A stretch of DNA of 64,000 nt, from assembly GCA_902806595.1 (NCBI GenBank), contig CADCXC010000013.1:248001-312000 (forward strand). The letters run 5' to 3'. Below the pieces are notes generated by a model. That model searched no databases. It was not told where the DNA came from and worked only from the letters and a program-made list of their open reading frames with translations. The position numbers and the translations under genes were made by a program. The first letter of the stretch is position 1; each line of letters opens with the position of its first letter. The DNA is from Pyrenopolyporus hunteri. Its lineage: Eukaryota > Ascomycota > Sordariomycetes > Xylariales > Hypoxylaceae. Shown here one piece after another: positions 60,220-64,000 of this stretch.

Positions 60220-61390
60220 ATTTGGTGGAAAACTTCAGCCGTATTCTTCGATTTTGGGATGGATCCATTGCGAAGGGCTACCGGGAGTGACGGGGACGGC
60301 TTTATCCCCCTTTTTTTTCGTGCGAGTGGAAAATTATTAGCGAGAGGGAGGGAATAGCAAGCAAAGATGGAGGGCAGTGCGTATTTACGTTCTGCAGAAT
60401 CTGAGAGAGATACGGCAATATCTCGTTGCAGGCCTGGCCTGGCCTGCCGACTCGGTAAAAATGGCGTTATGGTTAAGAGACCCGTTTCAAGGTCTGCGTG
60501 TAGGATTACGTTTATCAGGGGGCTGAGATAGTCAGGTGCTTTGCCTTTACCTCGCCTTACCTTGCTTTGCCTTTACTCTACCTTAGGCAGACAGACAGGC
60601 CGGCATGCGATCAGGCAGTTAATTAGTCCTATTAATGAATCACAAGGAAACAAGGGGTGACGAAAAAGGACTTGTGGCCTACGGGCACTCCTATTCTTCG
60701 GTATCGAGAGGTTGATAGAACGTGTACGGATAGGGGTTGGCGAACTTGGCATCGGCGGGTAGGTATGAATCGGACGCGAATGATTTCTTACTACTGAGCA
60801 ACCTGTTGTTTATCTGTGTTTTACTACGGATAAGTGATCGTACCATGCCTTTTCTATTTTCCTACGTGTTGCGAAGCTTGATTTCTCTACCCGTCTTGTA
60901 GTTTCCGCCTTATCATAGCTGAGTGAACTGCGATGCATATAATGAAGCGTGGAGCAACGCGACTAGTCAATTCACTATGCGAAAAGACACCCGACGATAA
61001 AAACTACGACGTCATTGGCTAATCCCCTGACTGCTCATTACCTAGGTACTTATAATTAACTAAATGTGGTAAACGCGACGATGATGGTGATGATGATGAT
61101 GCCTGTTTTTGAACCGATACCATGATGCCGCCGATACCCAAACGCCGAAAAGCTGGAGGTTGGCAAATAGCTATGTAAAGTACAGGAAATACAGGGATTT
61201 TTTAGCAAGATGTGTGTGTAGGTGTGCGTATGCTATGTAACCGATACGCCTTCGAACACCGCCCATCGCTTTGTCTATCTGGATGAAAGCTACATATGTG
61301 GAATAGCAAATGACCTAACGCTGTTGTCTAGTTGCCCATCTGTCTGTCTAGACGTAGATTATGCGTGGCTGACGAGGACGGACGCGAGGT
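60220..61390. other. Convergent spacer, no gene seen
   Basis: 1.17 kb between the stops of the HMG-box gene and the Rmd1-type gene. It contains CCTTGCC/TTGCCTTTAC imperfect repeats (60540-60585), CTGGCCTGGCCTG near 60432 and a GATGAT run near 61080-61100. Only short frames occur. Confidence 0.45.
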
Positions 61391-63266
61391 CTAGTCTACG
61401 CCCGCGTAGAGGTCGACGACGATGTTGACGGCTGCGACCAGGATTTCGGCGGCGATGAGAACGATGACTATAGTGATATGGGTTAGTTGGTTGGTTGGTT
61501 GGTGAGGAGCGCCATTGAGGCTGAACCATCAAGGATAAACAGAGTGTAAGGAAAGAAATCTACACATACCGATCCACTCTAGCTTCTCGCCGTGGCCGTG
61601 GCTCAGCTGGTCCTTAAGGACGGCAAGCAAATCAGCAATGACGTCAAGACGTTCCGTGAGCAGGCCGACGCGCTGGTCCATCTCGAGGTAGCTGCGGACG
61701 GCCTGGTAGACGGGCTCGAGGTGAGGCTCGACCCAGAAGAGCTCGGGGGTGTCGAGGACGGAGCCGTTGAGGTGGATGCTGATGCGCAGGATGAACAGCT
61801 CGCCGATCTGCATGTTGATCTGGGAGCGCGAGAGCGCGATCTTGCCCGTCAGGGCGATCTGTGTCGGGATATCTTTACATGTGTCGATGGTCGAGGCGAT
61901 GAGCTCTTCGAAGAGGGAGGTCTGCGTTGCGTTTCACTGTTAGTTACTAGTTTTATATAAGGGTGTATATATGAGTATGTAAAGGCATAGAAGAGGCCTA
62001 TGAGAGGGAGACAGGGGGAGGAAGCCGGCTCACCTTGACACTTTGCGCCAACGCGTGCGATATGGCTAGTTTCGTCATATAATTTCCCTTATCTCGTAAC
62101 GTGATGAAATCGTTGTATATGCGCGGCTGATACTCGTTCGTGTAGTAAAAGTTGAAGCATTCTGTCTCCACGTCGTCCGGGTCCAGCTTCTCGAGCTCAA
62201 ACTTCGCGATGTCTTTCAGGAACCGTTGTTCATGCGCCGGCGACATCCCCCATATCACCACGACACCGTAGTCGAACAAGAATACTTCGGGCGTGTGTAC
62301 CTGGATGTCGAAGTCGGCGTCGTGCGGCCGATGATCCGAATGCGGATGCGAATCTTGTATGGCGCTGTCGTCCTCCGGGCGCGAGGGGTAGGCGAGATTG
62401 TTATGGATATCGCGGCCGTTGCTAAATCCTTGCTCGGCATCTAACGCGCCGTCCTGCTGCGACTGTAGGCTCTGTATGCTTCCTCTCCTGTACCTCTCCG
62501 AGTGTTCGTCCACCTCGCCCGTCGAGTGTCTCCGTTCGTAAGCGTGGATCGGTCTTTGCCGTATTTCCTCCGTCGCCTCAGCTCGTTCTACCGATTTCCC
62601 AAGCGTATAGTTATACGGCGAGTATATGCATTCGTCAATTAGCTTAGGATTGGCTCCCCGGCTCTTGCCCCTGCCTTTTAGGAACCGCATCAAGCCGTCC
62701 ATCTGGTATTTCGTCGCGGTGCAGTAGGCCGTGACCCGGGGCAGCCGGTCACGATCTGCCTTGCCTAATCTTGCGGCATCCCGCCTCGCCGTAGGGTCTT
62801 TTATGCGCGTGTACTGCGAGTAAACATCTCTACCGCTCTCCTCGTCTGGGGTCTCCTCGTCAAGTTCGGGATTCGGCAGCAGCTTTAGCTTCTGTGCGTT
62901 CTTGGAACTTCGTTGAGGGCCGATCTTGGGCACGGGGCCAACTGCGGGCGGGAGAGCGGTGAAGACGGCGCCGTGGCTGTTACGTCGGCGCAGGCGGGGG
63001 TTCAGCGCAGAGAGCATAGGCGGCGGACCAGCGGAGCTGTTCCCCGAGACCGAGGAACCCGTACCGCGTGCATATCCGTGAGTGCTCGTAGTGCCAGGCG
63101 ACGAACTTAGAGAAGCAGGGTCGGGGTCGATGGTTCTCGTTACGGGGTTCGGGTTGAAGGTCACGTTGCGCGCGCTTCTGGGACGATTTGTATCCTGTCG
63201 CAGCAAGGGAGTTCGTTCCGACGTCGAGTTAGAAGAGCTTGTCGAAGCTCTTGGAGGCGCAGCCAT
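61391..63266 (-). CDS. RMD1: DUF155 membrane protein, Rmd1/Sif2 family
   Basis: Member of the RMND1/Rmd1/Sif2-Sif3 family (DUF155); yeast Rmd1 was named for a meiotic nuclear division phenotype and the animal relative RMND1 is mitochondrial. The biochemical role is unclear. Exons 63266-62034, 61921-61570 and 61467-61391 give 553 residues; introns are 112 and 102 bases. The N-terminal 170 residues are Ser/Pro-rich and disordered, with TERTPLLRQ. The DUF155 core starts near RLPRVTAYCTATKYQMDGLM and includes VFLFDYGVVVIWGMSPAHEQ, LISHAL-type helices, LFEELIASTIDTCKDIP and LLTERLDVIADLLAVLKDQL. The last exon adds a single C-terminal membrane span, EWIVIVLIAAEILVAAVNIV, ending LYAGVD. Without that 77-base exon the anchor would be missed. 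Paralogues exist in yeast (Rmd1, Rmd8), so the symbol denotes the family. Confidence 0.9.
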
Positions 63267-64000
63267 CGTGATACTGAGCCGCTTTGGCAGGTCTTCTGCG
63301 CTTTATACAGGGACAGGGAACTAGCTACGCCCGCCGTGAGGTAACCTTTGGCGTGTGGGACGATGACTCTCCGTGTGTGTCTCGCGTTATCGAGGTGCCA
63401 TAAGTAAGGCCAAACCTGCAGATTTCAATTGATTGCTTCCGTAATTGGGGAATATTTTTGAACCGTGGTACAAACACCTAGCCCAAGAACTACGAATGAT
63501 TGTGAGTAAAGTCGAGTTATGAACCGAGGCTCGTAGCATAACATTACATTATTAGATGGTGATAATGGAAGAGAGAGTTGTAGGTATTGGGTCTGCGGTT
63601 TTACGACCTAACAAGAAAGTTCCCTACCCAGGTACCATGTATACATATAGAGACGCAATTCAGGGAGATGGTAGCTCGGCCTTATGACGTTTGACAAATT
63701 GGCCAATGCTCAAGGACACTGGAAGAGAAGAAATTTTGTATAGAAGTACCTCTCTGGCCCTTGCCTATTTTTGCGGGGAAGACGGCTCGTCGTATTTCGC
63801 TTGTATATTACTCCAAAAAGGGGCTGGGCATATACATCTGAGTACTTCGCACCTACGCCTTTATTCCGAATGGTAGGTAATCCAGAGGTACAGTGGGTAC
63901 CTACATAAGACCTCTATGTAGGTACCTACATGTATGTTATTACAGCACGCGTTCTGATGTCGCACCTAGCACACTTAATTCTATACACCTTCCTATTATC
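63267..64000. other. Spacer at right edge, no gene seen
   Basis: Upstream of the Rmd1-type gene. It contains its probable promoter and, near the edge, a perfect 12-base inverted repeat (63896-63926). Frames here are short and unassigned. Confidence 0.45.
63896..63926. repeat. Inverted repeat with 12-base perfect arms, 7-base loop
   Basis: GGTACCTACATA at 63896-63907 and TATGTAGGTACC at 63915-63926 are exact reverse complements. The arms are made of the same GGTACC/TAGG units as the other palindromes in this window. Confidence 0.9.

Overview
The window reads as nuclear DNA of a filamentous ascomycete (Pezizomycotina, most likely a Sordariomycete; I cannot place it more finely). The genes carry short introns, mostly 50-130 bases, with GTAAGT-type donors and CTAAC/CTAAT branch sites. 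They alternate strands without operons, and the encoded proteins have fungal-type architectures (Ctk3, Utp16/Bud21, Nhp10, Rmd1-type DUF155, a Ste5/Far1-type RING-PH-VWA protein). I built 14 protein gene models by joining exons by eye. No tRNA, rRNA, CRISPR array or intact transposon was recognised.

Layout. 1-14046 (-) is midasin (MDN1), the giant AAA ATPase of 60S ribosome assembly; its C-terminal MIDAS domain lies beyond the left edge. Head to head with it is mitochondrial ribosomal protein L7/L12 (14481-15113, +). Then come a ketopantoate-reductase-like enzyme (15489-16595, -), the CTDK-I subunit Ctk3 (17515-18503, -), pyrroline-5-carboxylate reductase (19760-20835, +), histone acetyltransferase Hat1 (21236-22832, -) and a ZIP9/Atx2-like metal transporter (23799-25223, +). 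After 4.4 kb of repeat-sprinkled spacer follow a Cdc4-like F-box/WD40 protein (29673-31881, +), a mitochondrial-looking protein of unknown function (33038-34363, -), Utp16/Bud21 (35005-36225, +) and the RING-PH-VWA protein resembling Far1/Ste5 (37488-41312, -). A 14.5 kb stretch without a recognisable gene (41313-55850) comes next. The right end holds chaperonin subunit CCT8 (55851-57628, -), an Nhp10-like HMG-box protein of INO80 type (58712-60219, +) and an Rmd1-type DUF155 membrane protein (61391-63266, -).

How the genes relate. Most are housekeeping: ribosome assembly (MDN1, UTP16, mitochondrial L12), chromatin and transcription (HAT1, CTK3, NHP10), protein folding (CCT8), proline and pantothenate-type metabolism, and metal transport. 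The item closest to a regulatory system is the Cdc4-like gene lying about 5.6 kb from the Far1-like gene: in budding yeast Far1 is a substrate of SCF-Cdc4. The link here is inference only. The spacers share a striking set of short palindromes built from TAGGTA/GGTACC and TACATGTA, several of them perfect 18-mers. Several gene models use very small coding exons (13, 16 and 17 bases) that automatic annotation would probably miss. I did not find a clearly novel multi-gene system.
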